Source: Streptomyces rhizoryzae (lineage in GTDB: Bacteria; Actinomycetota; Actinomycetes; Streptomycetales; Streptomycetaceae). From it: a stretch of DNA of 64,000 bases. Positions 7,788 to 16,464 of this stretch are shown piece by piece. The DNA is taken from NCBI RefSeq assembly GCF_023155275.1, contig NZ_JALMUV010000016.1:1-64000 (forward strand). The letters run 5' to 3'. The notes under the pieces were generated by a model that saw only the letters and a list, made by a program, of their open reading frames with translations, made no database searches and was not told the origin of the DNA. The translations under genes were made by a program, and so were the position numbers. How positions within the stretch are numbered: the first letter of the stretch is position 1; each line of letters opens with the position of its first letter.

Positions 7788-8669
7788 TCAGTCCGTGTGT
7801 GCCTGGAGGGCGTCGAGGAGCCGGGGCCACAGGGCGCGCGGCCGGTCGTGGCCCATGTCGGGGATCAGCATGAGCTGTGCTCCGGGGACGAGGGCGGCGG
7901 TGCGTTCGCCGCCGCTCGGGGTGATCAGCGCGTCGTCCGAGCCGTGGATCACCAGCGTGGGCACCCGGAGCGTCCGGAGCGCCTGCGCGCGCGACCCGTC
8001 GAGGAGCATCGCGCCCAGTTGCCGCGCGATGCCGGCCGGGTAGTACGCGCGGTCGTAGCCGGCGGCGGCCAGTTCGCGCAGGGCCGCGGGGTCGCCGTAG
8101 CGCCTGGAGGCCCACACCAGTTCGCGTTCGGCCGCTGCGAGGTAGCCCGCGCGGTCCGCCGGCTTCGGCGCCAGGAGGACCGCTTCCGCCTCGGGGGTGG
8201 GCCGGCCGTAGGCGGGTTCACCGGTGGAGGACATCATGGAGGTCAGGGTCAGCACGCGGGCCGGCTGGGCGATGGCCATCCGCTGGGCGATCATTCCGCC
8301 CATCGAGGACCCGACCACGTGGGCCCGTTCGATGCCGAGGGCGGTGAGCAGGCCCAGTCCGTCGGCGGCCATGTCAGCCAGCGTGTAAGGCACCATGGCC
8401 TGGGCGGAGGCAAGGTCTCCGGCGCTCACGGCGGCGATGAACCGGCCCATGTCGACGGGGTGCGCGTCGAAGGTGGTGGACAGTCCGCAGTCGCGGTTGT
8501 CGTAACGGATCACGTAGCGGCCGCGGTCGGCCAGTGCGCGGCAGAAGTCCTCGTCCCAGGCGAGCAGCTGCGCGCCGCATCCCATCACCAGCAGGACGGG
8601 CGGGTCGGCGGGGTCGCCGAACGTCTCGTACGCGAGGGAGACGTCCGGTGAGACGCGAGCAAGGGGCAT
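7788..8669 (-). CDS. Alpha/beta-hydrolase, RdmC/methylesterase-like
   Basis: A 293-residue alpha/beta-hydrolase. The nucleophile elbow is GSSMGG near residues 120-125, the acid lies in IHGSDDALI near 247-255, and the His is in DMGHD near 272-276. The oxyanion region VMGCGAQLLAWDEDF and the motif RYDNRDCGLST match the aclacinomycin methylesterase RdmC group. No polyketide genes adjoin it, so the substrate is open. The ATG at 8669 starts directly at the conserved N-terminus. It converges with the YqeY-like gene. Confidence 0.88.
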   Translation of the reverse strand: MPLARVSPDVSLAYETFGDPADPPVLLVMGCGAQLLAWDEDFCRALADRGRYVIRYDNRDCGLSTTFDAHPVDMGRFIAAVSAGDLASAQAMVPYTLADMAADGLGLLTALGIERAHVVGSSMGGMIAQRMAIAQPARVLTLTSMMSSTGEPAYGRPTPEAEAVLLAPKPADRAGYLAAAERELVWASRRYGDPAALRELAAAGYDRAYYPAGIARQLGAMLLDGSRAQALRTLRVPTLVIHGSDDALITPSGGERTAALVPGAQLMLIPDMGHDRPRALWPRLLDALQAHTD

Positions 8670-8760
8670 GCGCCGATCTTGCCGGTGTCGGCTGCCCTAC
8701 GGCAGTGAATATCGGCGGTGGCCGAGCGGTCGGTCGGCGCCCACCAGCGCTCGCGCCCGG

Positions 8761-10218
8761 TCACGGCCGAGGGTGCCGCATCCCCCGTGGCGCCGGGCTC
8801 AGCCAGGCGGCGAGCAGGGTGAGCGCGGCGGCGGCCAGCAGGACGAGCAGTGCCCACCGGGGGCCGTCGAGGGGGGCGCCGGCGGGGGCCAGGTGGAGGG
8901 CGAGGGTGACGAGGGCGACGCCGAGCGCGGTGCCCAGGCCGCGGGTCATGTTGACCAGTCCGCCGCCGGTCCCGGAGGAGGCGGTGGGGACGGCGCTCAT
9001 GATCAGTGTGTTGTTGGCCGGGGTGAAGGTGCCCAGTCCCAGTCCCAGCAGGGCGAGCAGTACGGCGAGCCAGGCAGGGGTGAACGGGGTGGTGAGCAGT
9101 GCGGCGAGGGTGCCTGTGCAGAGCGCGGCGCCCAGCAGGCACCGGCCGCGGTCGGTGAGGGACGGCGGCAGGAGCCGGTCCGCTGTCGTGGCCGCCGCCG
9201 CGAAACCGGCCGGCAGCGCGGTGAGCACCGCCCCCGCGGTCAGTTCCGAGTACCCCGCCTGCCCCAGGACGACGGGGACGAGGACGAGGGGACCGAAGAG
9301 CACCAGGTAGCCGCTGAGCGCGCCGAGGAGGCCGGTGGAGACCGCCCGCCGGCGCAGCAGTGACAGATCGAGGAGCGGCGCCGCGGCGCGTCGCTGCCGG
9401 ACGGCGAAGGCCCAGCCCGAAGCGGCGCTGAGCGCGAACAGGCAACCGACCGCCCACCCCGGCACGGGGAGACCGGAGGCCGCCGAGACGCCCAGGAGTC
9501 CCGCGGTCGTGGCCACGGACAGCAGGACGAAACCGGACCGGTCGAAGCCCGTGGTGTGCTGTCTGCTGCGGGTGCGGGGGAGCAGGTAGTGGCCGGCGAC
9601 CAGGGCGAGCACGCCGACCGGAACATTGACGCCGAACACCCAGCGCCAGCCCAGGGTGGAGACCAGCGCCCCGCCGACGGTGGGGCCCAGCGCCAGGCCG
9701 AGTGCCTGGGCGGCGGCCTGGACCCCCAGGGCGGTGCGCATCCGCCCGCGCGGTGCGCTGGTGGCGACCAGGGCCACGCTGTTGGCCTGCATCATCGCCG
9801 CACCGGCGGCCTGGAGGACCCGGAACCCGATGAGGGTGCCCAGCGAGGGTGCCAGTCCGCAGGCGGCGGACGCGGCGGTGAAGACGACGAACCCGTACAG
9901 GTAGAACAGCTTGCGGCCGTGCGCATCCGCCAGTCTGCCGGCGGGGATGAGCAGGGCGACGAGGGTGAGCAGGTACGCGAGCGAGACCCACTCCACGGCT
10001 GCCAGCTGCGCTCCGAATTCCTGGCGCAGGCCGGTGTAGGTGAGGGTGACGATGCTGGCGTCGAGCTGGCCCATGAAGGCGCCGAAGCACACCGTGGCGA
10101 TGGCCAGCCACCAGGCTCCGGGGCGGCGGCGTATCCGCTCCGGGCGCGGACGTTCGGTGGTCAGGGCCGCCGGAACCAGGCGGCGACGCAGCGTGCTACC
10201 GGTGCTTCGGCCAGTCAC
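8761..10218 (-). CDS. MFS multidrug efflux transporter (DHA2 type)
   Basis: A protein of about 485 residues with roughly 14 membrane helices. The DHA2-type motif FMGQLDASIVTLTYTGLR lies in helix 1, motif A in loop 2-3 reads GRLADAHGRKLFYLYG, and motif C is in helix 5 (LGLALGPTVGGAL). Proton-driven export of drugs or lipophilic compounds is expected. The GTG at 10218 is preferred because AGGGGG lies 8 bases upstream; a longer reading to 10293 adds unconserved residues. The MarR gene lies 195 bases upstream on the same strand, and an inverted repeat sits between them. Confidence 0.9.
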   Translation of the reverse strand: MTGRSTGSTLRRRLVPAALTTERPRPERIRRRPGAWWLAIATVCFGAFMGQLDASIVTLTYTGLRQEFGAQLAAVEWVSLAYLLTLVALLIPAGRLADAHGRKLFYLYGFVVFTAASAACGLAPSLGTLIGFRVLQAAGAAMMQANSVALVATSAPRGRMRTALGVQAAAQALGLALGPTVGGALVSTLGWRWVFGVNVPVGVLALVAGHYLLPRTRSRQHTTGFDRSGFVLLSVATTAGLLGVSAASGLPVPGWAVGCLFALSAASGWAFAVRQRRAAAPLLDLSLLRRRAVSTGLLGALSGYLVLFGPLVLVPVVLGQAGYSELTAGAVLTALPAGFAAAATTADRLLPPSLTDRGRCLLGAALCTGTLAALLTTPFTPAWLAVLLALLGLGLGTFTPANNTLIMSAVPTASSGTGGGLVNMTRGLGTALGVALVTLALHLAPAGAPLDGPRWALLVLLAAAALTLLAAWLSPAPRGMRHPRP

Positions 10219-10297
10219 AGCGTCCCCCTGTGGGAAAGACGTCGGTCGGGTCCAGGGGCAGCCGTGGGTGCCGCCGCCTCCTTCCCTTACCACATTA

Positions 10298-10328
10298 CAT
10301 CGGGTACCGAAATATTTGGTACCCGATG
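10298..10328. promoter_or_regulatory. Inverted repeat, likely MarR operator upstream of the MFS gene
   Basis: Perfect 11-base arms (CATCGGGTACC and its complement) flank an AT-rich 9-base centre. This is the only AT-rich patch nearby. It lies between the MarR gene and the MFS start, about 80 bases upstream of the MFS GTG. The position and symmetry suit a MarR-family operator controlling efflux; it is not followed by a T-run that would suggest a terminator. Confidence 0.65.
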
Positions 10329-10412
10329 GGTGGGCCGGACGGCGGCCGGCCCCGCGGCACGGCGCTCACCGGTCCCGGCCCGCCGTCATCGCTGTCCCCG
10401 CCGCCCCCGCCG

Positions 10413-10934
10413 TCACTCCCCGCCCGCGCCCTCCTCCAGGAACTCGGCGACGCGGAACAAGGCGGGCAGCGCGGCCCGGACGGCGGTGCGGTCGGGCTCG
10501 TCCAGCGACTCCAGCGCGGCGTCCAGCCGGTTCTCGTGGGCGCGGGTCCAGGCGGTGAGCTGCTCCCGGCCGGCCTCGGTCAGGGTGACGACGGAAGCGC
10601 GGCGGTCCGCGGGATCGACACCGCGGGCGACCAGTCCGGCGCTGATCATCTGCCCGATCAGGCCGCTGACCGTGCTGGCGGCCAGGCGCTGGCGGGCCGC
10701 CAGGTCCCCGATGCGGGCCGGTGAGTGTTCGGCGAGCACCTGGAGGAGCTCGACCTGGGCCATGGGGAGCGTCTCCCACGGGTAGTCGGTGCGGATCGAG
10801 GCGCGCAGGGCGCGGCGCAGGCGGGTGACGGCCTCGGTCAGCAGACGGGAATCCGTGGCACTCCCCGTCCGGTGTGCAGGGAGGTGGGAAGGTGACTGCG
10901 GGGGCATGGTGGGCACTTTACCCACGGCGTCCAC
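10413..10934 (-). CDS. MarR-family transcriptional regulator
   Basis: A 173-residue winged-helix regulator. The core reads LPMAQVELLQVLAEHSPARIGDLAARQ, then LAASTVSGLIGQMISAGLVARGVDPADRR, the recognition helix and wing, with the DPxDRR signature of MarR proteins. Predicted helices at both ends form the dimer interface. The GTG at 10934 has AGGA 8 bases upstream; an in-frame ATG at 10907 has none. It is followed by the MFS transporter on the same strand and probably represses it. Confidence 0.92.
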   Translation of the reverse strand: MDAVGKVPTMPPQSPSHLPAHRTGSATDSRLLTEAVTRLRRALRASIRTDYPWETLPMAQVELLQVLAEHSPARIGDLAARQRLAASTVSGLIGQMISAGLVARGVDPADRRASVVTLTEAGREQLTAWTRAHENRLDAALESLDEPDRTAVRAALPALFRVAEFLEEGAGGE

Positions 10935-11027
10935 CGGTCATCCTGGGTGGAATTTCGGTGTCCGATGTAACCTCGGGCCCGTCCCTCCCGGCAGATCGCC
11001 GGGCCCGCCGTGAGAACGGTCGACCGT

Positions 11028-12032
11028 ATGAACCTGGCGTATCTGCCGAGCCCCTCCCAAGGGGTCTGGCACCTGGGCCCCGTGCCCATCCGCGCGTACG
11101 CGCTCTGCATCCTCCTCGGCATTTTCGTGGCGGTGTGGCTGTCGCAGCGCCGGTGGGCGGCGCGTGGCCGGGATCCGCAGGAGGTCGCCGACATCGCGAT
11201 GTGGGCGGTGCCGTTCGGACTGCTGGGCGGCCGGCTGTACCACGTGATCACCGACCCGGAGCTGTACTTCGGACCGGGCAAGCACCCCATCGAGGCGCTC
11301 TACGTCTGGAACGGCGGGCTCGGTATCCCCGGTGCGGTCGCGCTGGGCGCGTTCGGTGCCTGGCTGGGGTGCCGCCGCCGCGGGATCAAACTGGCCGACT
11401 TCGCCGACGCGGTCGCCCCCGGCCTGGTCCTCGCCCAGGGCATCGGCCGCTGGGGCAACTACTTCAACCAGGAGCTCTACGGCGCGCCCACCGGTCTGCC
11501 GTGGAAACTGCTGATCGACCCCGCCCACCGGCCGCCGGACAGCCCCACGGTCGCCTTCTACCACCCGACCTTCCTCTACGAATCCCTGTGGGACATCGGC
11601 GTCATGGCCCTGCTGCTCTGGCTGGACCGCCGCTACCGGTTCCCGCGCGGCCGGCTCTTCGCCACCTACGTCCTGGCGTACGCGGCGGGACGCGTCTGGA
11701 TCGAAGCCCTCCGCATCGACCACGCCAACCACTTCCTGGGGCTGCGCCTGAACGACTGGGTCTCGGCCGCCCTGATCCTCTCCTCCCTGGCCTACCTCAT
11801 CGCCACCCGCCACCGCACCGGCGGTGAACCGGCGGCGGAGCGCGGCGGGAACGCGGACGCCGTGAGCGGCAGCCCGGCCCCCGAGGGCCGGGAGCCGGAG
11901 GGTGCCAGCGACAGCCGTGGCACCAAGGACAACGGGGGCGCCAAGGAAGACGGCGCCGCCGAGGAAGCCGGCAGTGACAGCGGCAGTGGCAACGGCAGCG
12001 GCAGCGGTCTGGCGGGCAGCGAACGGCGTTAG
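11028..12032 (+). CDS. lgt: Prolipoprotein diacylglyceryl transferase
   Basis: Transfers a diacylglyceryl group from phosphatidylglycerol to the lipobox cysteine of prolipoproteins in the inner membrane. The 334-residue product has seven predicted membrane helices. The Lgt signature reads GLVLAQGIGRWGNYFNQELYG at about residues 137-157, and HPTFLYESLWD lies near 182. A hydrophilic Ser/Gly/Glu-rich tail of about 65 residues follows the last helix. The ATG at 11028 (MNLAYLPSPSQGVWHLG) matches the family start. The TAG stop lies exactly at the left end of an insertion sequence, so the coding region is intact but its downstream DNA is displaced. Confidence 0.95.
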   Translation: MNLAYLPSPSQGVWHLGPVPIRAYALCILLGIFVAVWLSQRRWAARGRDPQEVADIAMWAVPFGLLGGRLYHVITDPELYFGPGKHPIEALYVWNGGLGIPGAVALGAFGAWLGCRRRGIKLADFADAVAPGLVLAQGIGRWGNYFNQELYGAPTGLPWKLLIDPAHRPPDSPTVAFYHPTFLYESLWDIGVMALLLWLDRRYRFPRGRLFATYVLAYAAGRVWIEALRIDHANHFLGLRLNDWVSAALILSSLAYLIATRHRTGGEPAAERGGNADAVSGSPAPEGREPEGASDSRGTKDNGGAKEDGAAEEAGSDSGSGNGSGSGLAGSERR

Positions 12033-13057
12033 GTCGTTTCTGATGGCTCTTGCTGGGGTGGTGGATCAGTGCTCTGGCTGGGCAGTTGCGTCATATGGTG
12101 CGGCGACATGAGCTCACGGACGCGCAGTGGCAGAAGATCAAAGCTTTACTGCCCGTCAATGGCAAGCCTGGCGGGCAGTGGGCCGATCACCGCATAGTGG
12201 TCAACGGGGTGCTGTTCAGGGCCCGTACCGGTGTTCCCTGGCCGGACCTGCCTGAACGGTACGGCCCCTGGCAGACCGTCTACGAACGCCACCGCCGCTG
12301 GTCAGCTGACGGAACCTGGCAGCAAATCCTGACCGAGTTACAGATCGAGGCAGACGCCACCGACCCCGACGGGACCCTGGCCAAGGACGTCGAGAAGGAA
12401 GGTGTGCCGCGTCGTCGGGAGTGGGCGGTGACCATCGATTCCACGTCCTGCCGGGCTCACCAGCACGCGGCCGGTGCGCGTCGTCGGCCACCGCGGGACT
12501 TTCCGCAAAAGGGGGCGGTGCGCGTGTGGACACAGAGGGGCGTGAGGCGCTGGGGCGCTCGCGAGGCGGACTGACCGGCAAGGTCCATCTGCTGGCCGAT
12601 GATCGGGCTCGTCCCTTGACCTGGCAGACCTCTCCAGGCCAGCGAGGCGACAGCCCCATGTTCATCCCCGCGCTGGAGGGCCTGCGGATCCGACGGCGTG
12701 GGTCGGGTCGGCCCCGCAGCCGTGTCCGGATCGTGTCCGCGGTGACAAGGCGCACTCCAGCTACGACAACCGTGCTTACCTGCGAAGGCGGGGTATCAAG
12801 GCGACCATCGCGCAGCCCGAGGACCAGCGGGCCAACCGCCAGCGCAAGGGCCAGGCCGGCGGACGTCCTCCAGCCTTCGACAAGATGCAGTACCGCCGCC
12901 GCAGTGCCGTCGAGCGCTGCGTCAGCAAGTGGAAGCAGCACCGCGCGGTGGCCAGCAGGTACGACAAACGCGACTACATCTTCAACGGCACCGTCACCGT
13001 CGCAGCAATCGTCATCTGGCTCCGCGACACCGTCCAAGAGCCATCAGAAACGACGTC
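12032..13057 (+). mobile_element. IS5-family insertion sequence (copy 1, decayed)
   Basis: An element of about 1,026 bases. Perfect 20-base subterminal inverted repeats, GTCGTTTCTGATGGCTCTTG at 12033-12052 and its complement at 13035-13054, bound it. It is flanked by the trinucleotide TTA at 12029-12031 and 13058-13060. The single transposase gene inside is broken by two frameshifts. The left TTA is part of the lgt stop region and the right TTA is also the left duplication of the next element. Confidence 0.88.
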
Positions 13058-13061
13058 TTAG
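12095..13061 (+). pseudogene. IS5-family DDE transposase, two frameshifts
   Basis: Three pieces in different frames reconstruct one transposase. From 12095, MVRRHELTDAQWQKIKALLP continues to VTIDSTSCRAHQHAAGARR, carrying the first catalytic Asp. The frame then shifts near 12500-12560 to GREALGRSRGGLTGKVHLLADD and SPGQRGDSPMFIPALEG, with the second Asp. It shifts again near 12730 to DKAHSSYDNRAYLRRRGIKATIA and SAVERCVSKWKQHRAVASRYDKRDY, with the Glu. The final TAG at 13059-13061 is built from the target duplication plus the first base of the next element. It is almost certainly inactive unless supplied in trans. Confidence 0.85.
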
Positions 13062-13925
13062 ACCGTGTCCTATGTGGTGATCTCTCGTTGGTTAGCGTAT
13101 GGGGCGGGGTACGTGGAGTTGGATTGTTCCGGACGGACTGTGGGAGATCGTGAAGCCGTTGATCCCGCCGTCGAAGGTGCGGCCACAGGGCGGTGGGACG
13201 CAGGACACGCCTGATGAGACGCTGTTCGCTGCGATCATCTACGTGTTGGTCAGCGGTTGTTCCTGGCGGGCCCTGCCGCCGTGTTTCGGGATCTCGAAGT
13301 CGACCGCCCACCGCCGGTTCTTGATCTGGTCGCGGGCCGGGGTCTGGGGCCGACTGCACGAAGCGATCCTGCACCGGCTCGACGACGCAGGGCTTATCGA
13401 CGCCTCCCGCGTGATCCTCGACTCCGCCCACGTGCGCGCTAAAAAGGGGGCGGCCACACAGGTCCGAGCCCCGTGGACCGGGGTAAGCCGGGTTCCAGGA
13501 TGCACATCCTGTCGGACGCGAACGGACTGCCCCTTCTCGTCGGCGTCTCCGCCGCGAACGTCCACGACAGCGAAGGGCTGAAGCCGATGGTGGCCGGTCA
13601 CCAAACGAGACACGACCCCCACCGCGGCCGCTGCTTCAAGTCCCAACGTCTCCATGCGGACAAGGCGTACGACGTGCCTCACCTGCGGAAATGGTGACGC
13701 GGCAAGCGCATCGGCGTGCGGATCGCCCGTAAAGGCATCGAGTCCAGCGAACGGTTGGGCCGGCGAAGGTGGGTCATCGAGCGGACCATCTCCTGGCTGT
13801 CCGGCTACCGCCGGCTCAGTCCCCGCTATGAACGCAACCCCCGGAACTACCTGGCCTTTCTCGGTCTCGCCGCAGCCCTGTGCTGCTACAAGCGACTCGT
13901 CCGCCTCACCACATAGGACACGGTC
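13061..13925 (+). mobile_element. IS5-family insertion sequence (copy 2, unrelated to copy 1)
   Basis: An 865-base element with perfect 20-base terminal inverted repeats, GACCGTGTCCTATGTGGTGA at 13061-13080 and its complement at 13906-13925. It is flanked on both sides by TTA. Its left duplication is the right duplication of copy 1, so it inserted into the TTA already duplicated. Repeats and transposase differ from copy 1. Confidence 0.93.
13099..13916 (+). pseudogene. IS5-family transposase with frameshift site and a nonsense codon
   Basis: The first part (13099-13581) carries the HTH and first Asp region, WRALPPCFGISKSTAHRRF and RVILDSAHVRAKKG. At an AAAAAGGGGG run (about 13440) the frame changes to one encoding PVDRGKPGSRMHILSDANGL and ADKAYD. 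A programmed shift at such a run is normal for the IS427-type group. That second frame is then cut by a TGA at 13695-13697, where relatives have Leu, before continuing with RRRWVIERTISWLSGYRRL (catalytic Glu) to the stop at 13916. The nonsense codon suggests inactivity. Confidence 0.82.
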
Positions 13926-14153
13926 TTAGTTCAGAGAGACTGGATGAGCGGTCCGGACGTGCTGGCGATGGCGCACCGGATCGCCGCGCCGCAGGCCTCG
14001 CTGGCGATCATGGGGGACGGCAGCCTCTGGGGCCCGGGCGGCGCGCCGGCGTGCTGGGGAGCTACCCCCAGCCCGTTCGACCGTTCCAGGAGAACTCGCC
14101 CGGCTGCGCCCTGCTTGGCAGCGACGTGCCGCTGGCTCCCCTACGCTGGCCGG

Positions 14154-14900
14154 GTGGCGGAGATCGAGCTGTTCAACGCGTGCTGCCTTCATCTGGCCGA
14201 AGGCGAACCGCCTGTCTTGTCCGCTGAGTTGGAAGCGGCCCGGGACCTGGTGTGGGAGAGGGCGGTCGCAGCCAATCCGGCGCTGTTCGACGGCCCGGTG
14301 GTGGGGTGCGCGGAACTTCGGCGGGAGGGGACTGCGCCGGGCACGTTGTTCCTGCGCTGGGCAGCGGTGACGTACCGCCACTATGCGCTGCGTCGGGTTC
14401 GCGGGGGCCGGGCGTTGCCGTCATTGTTCGTGAACGTGGTCCAGCCGACGACCACGACCGACGGCAGGGCCGTCGTGGGGAGGATGTCGCGGGTGACGGC
14501 CGCGCCTGGTCGGTGGCAGCTGCCGGGCGGCTCGGTGGAGCCGCCTCGGGACGGCGAGGTGCTGGACGAAGGAGCGCTGAGGCGGCAGGCGGCGCGGGAG
14601 CTGGCCGAGGAGATCGGTGTGGAGGCCGATCCGGAGGTGCTGCGGCTGTGGCTCGCCACCCGCGGCGAGAACGCCAGTGTTGGCCTGACCTACCTTGCCC
14701 CGGCCCTGCCGGAGACGGAGTTGAGGATGAGGTTCGCGGCGGGGGTGGCGGCAGAGCGGGCGGCCGGCCGGGAGCCCGAGTTCGACGCAATCACGCTGGT
14801 GCGGACGGCCGACGATCTGGCCGGCCTGGTGCCGCAGGCGGATTACCTGGCGGCGGTCGTGGGCCGGTATGCCAACGGCGGGGGCCGGCCCGAGGCTTGA
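14154..14900 (+). CDS. NUDIX hydrolase-domain protein
   Basis: A 248-residue protein with a NUDIX box in its C-terminal half. It starts GGSVEPPRDGEVL and continues ALRRQAARELAEEIGVEAD, giving the G-x-E and REUxEExGU elements with a longer spacer than the canonical 23-residue box. The N-terminal 90 residues are not recognised. NUDIX enzymes hydrolyse nucleoside-diphosphate-linked compounds. The frame is open back to 13944, but the GTG at 14154 is preferred. TACGCT lies 7 bases before it, consistent with a leaderless transcript, and the upstream segment looks like sequence left next to the IS. Confidence 0.72.
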   Translation: MAEIELFNACCLHLAEGEPPVLSAELEAARDLVWERAVAANPALFDGPVVGCAELRREGTAPGTLFLRWAAVTYRHYALRRVRGGRALPSLFVNVVQPTTTTDGRAVVGRMSRVTAAPGRWQLPGGSVEPPRDGEVLDEGALRRQAARELAEEIGVEADPEVLRLWLATRGENASVGLTYLAPALPETELRMRFAAGVAAERAAGREPEFDAITLVRTADDLAGLVPQADYLAAVVGRYANGGGRPEA

Positions 14901-16274
14901 TCACGTGGTGGCGAGGAAGTCACGGCCGCGGTCTTCAAGGTCGGTGACGCAGCGCAGGCCGCGGGCCCGGAACCGCGCGAGGTCCCCCCGCATACGGGAG
15001 ACGGCCTTGCGGGTCCGGACGGAGCGGACGCCGCCCATGTGGTCGATGGCCCGGTGCCAGGTGGCGCACGCCTGCTCGATGCTGCCGCGTTTGAGGTGCA
15101 TCTCGGCGCCCGCGACCAAGTCCAGGGCGACGATTCGCGCGTAGGTGGAGGACGGGCGTGCTGTGGCGGCCAGCGCGTACTGCTCGGCGGCGGCGCGGTG
15201 GTCCCCGAGGGTCTCGTGGACCTTGGCGGTGCGGGAGTATACGGATGCGGCCGGTGGCCCCCAGGCCAGCGCCCAGAACGGCACCTCGTCCCCGGGTGCG
15301 CCGGTCAGCAGGTTGCGGGCGTGCTCGGCGGCGGCCAGGGCGGCGCGGTGTTTGCCGCTCTTGGCGAGGGTGTGGGCGTGGACGACGCGGAAGAGGGCTT
15401 CGGTCTGGGCGTCGACGTGCCCCTTGGCCCGGTTCAGGCCGGTCTCGGCCAGGCCCAGGCAGTGCTCGGGACGGTGGAGCTTGAGGCCCTGCATGGCCAT
15501 GGTGCGCATCACGAACCCGTCGTGTCCGCGAAGGCCCGATTCGACGGCCAGGGCGTAGGACTGGAGGTAGTAGCGCTGGGCGAGGCCCTGCTGGCCGACG
15601 TCGTAGGACTTCCAGCCCAGCAGGTGCACGCCGCGGCTGGCGGCGGAGAGCATGTGCTGGCGGACCTCGTCGGTGCGGAACCGGGCCCGGCACAGCGGGG
15701 CGACGTCGTCGCGGAGGTAGGTGACCAGGGCGCTGCGGCCGTGCTGTCCGCCGTGGCGTTCGTCGAGTTCGGAGAACGCGTTGATCATGTCGCGGACGGC
15801 GGCGACCTCGGCCATGCCCACGGTGTGGCCGGTTCGCGCGGCGGCGGTGCGGGCGGCAATGTCCTGGACGTGGGTCAGGGGCAGGGCGGCGGCGGCCACG
15901 GAGTAGGCGGAGGCCGTCAGGAAGCGGCGGCGGTCCAACTCGTACCTCCACATGGGCAGCAGGGCATCCAGCGGGTCGTCCCCGAGGGACAGTCCGATGG
16001 TGTCACTTTCGGCCTCGGCTGTGGAGGGCAGTCCGAGGTCGGCGGGGGTCAGGAGGCGGCCCAGGCGCCGGGAGAGGGCGACGGCGAGGAAGCGGGGGGT
16101 GTCCCCGCGGGGTGCGGAGCCGCCGATCCAGTGCTCGATGTTGGACTTGTTGGTGCGTAAGCGTGTGCCGCACTCGGCCGCGACAGCGCAGACCGCCTTG
16201 GCCAGCGCCTCGTAGGTGAGGCCGGATTCCGCGACGAGGGCTTTGAGCTGGTCGTTCGGCGTGCGCGTGGTCAT
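14901..16274 (-). CDS. XRE-family regulator with TPR-like C-terminal region
   Basis: A 457-residue putative pathway-specific regulator. The N-terminus (about residues 1-75) is a Cro/CI-like HTH: NDQLKALVAESGLTYEALAK, then a recognition region ending HWIGGSAPRGDTP. A short hydrophobic segment follows, then about 280 residues of helical repeats (GLAQRYYLQSYALAVESG, AEQYALAATARPSSTYARI) resembling tetratricopeptide arrays. This architecture is common in Streptomyces regulators of secondary metabolism and may sense a peptide or protein partner. The ATG at 16274 is chosen over 16358 because AGGCAGG precedes it. It is divergent from the hydratase that opens the biosynthetic run. Confidence 0.82.
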   Translation of the reverse strand: MTTRTPNDQLKALVAESGLTYEALAKAVCAVAAECGTRLRTNKSNIEHWIGGSAPRGDTPRFLAVALSRRLGRLLTPADLGLPSTAEAESDTIGLSLGDDPLDALLPMWRYELDRRRFLTASAYSVAAAALPLTHVQDIAARTAAARTGHTVGMAEVAAVRDMINAFSELDERHGGQHGRSALVTYLRDDVAPLCRARFRTDEVRQHMLSAASRGVHLLGWKSYDVGQQGLAQRYYLQSYALAVESGLRGHDGFVMRTMAMQGLKLHRPEHCLGLAETGLNRAKGHVDAQTEALFRVVHAHTLAKSGKHRAALAAAEHARNLLTGAPGDEVPFWALAWGPPAASVYSRTAKVHETLGDHRAAAEQYALAATARPSSTYARIVALDLVAGAEMHLKRGSIEQACATWHRAIDHMGGVRSVRTRKAVSRMRGDLARFRARGLRCVTDLEDRGRDFLATT

Positions 16275-16286
16275 GGGCACCTGCCT

Positions 16287-16302
16287 GATATACGCGATAT
16301 AC
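16287..16302. promoter_or_regulatory. Direct repeat GATATAC upstream of the XRE-TPR regulator
   Basis: The heptamer GATATAC occurs twice with a two-base spacer (16287-16293 and 16296-16302). The overlap also forms a near-palindrome around CGCG. It lies 13 bases before the regulator's start and is the only AT-rich site in the divergent region, so it is a candidate operator or -10 region. Confidence 0.45.
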
Positions 16303-16464
16303 CGCTTGGCCTGCCCGCCACCGTACCGCTGTGGGGCACCTGGCGGTTGACTCTTCATCAGGCCCGAGCCCGGCGGTCGGCAGCCGTATCAGCGCCGCCC
16401 CGGATCTGCTCCCGTGCCCACGTCCGCGAGCCGTATGGATGCCCCATGCCCTGGGAGGGATCTC

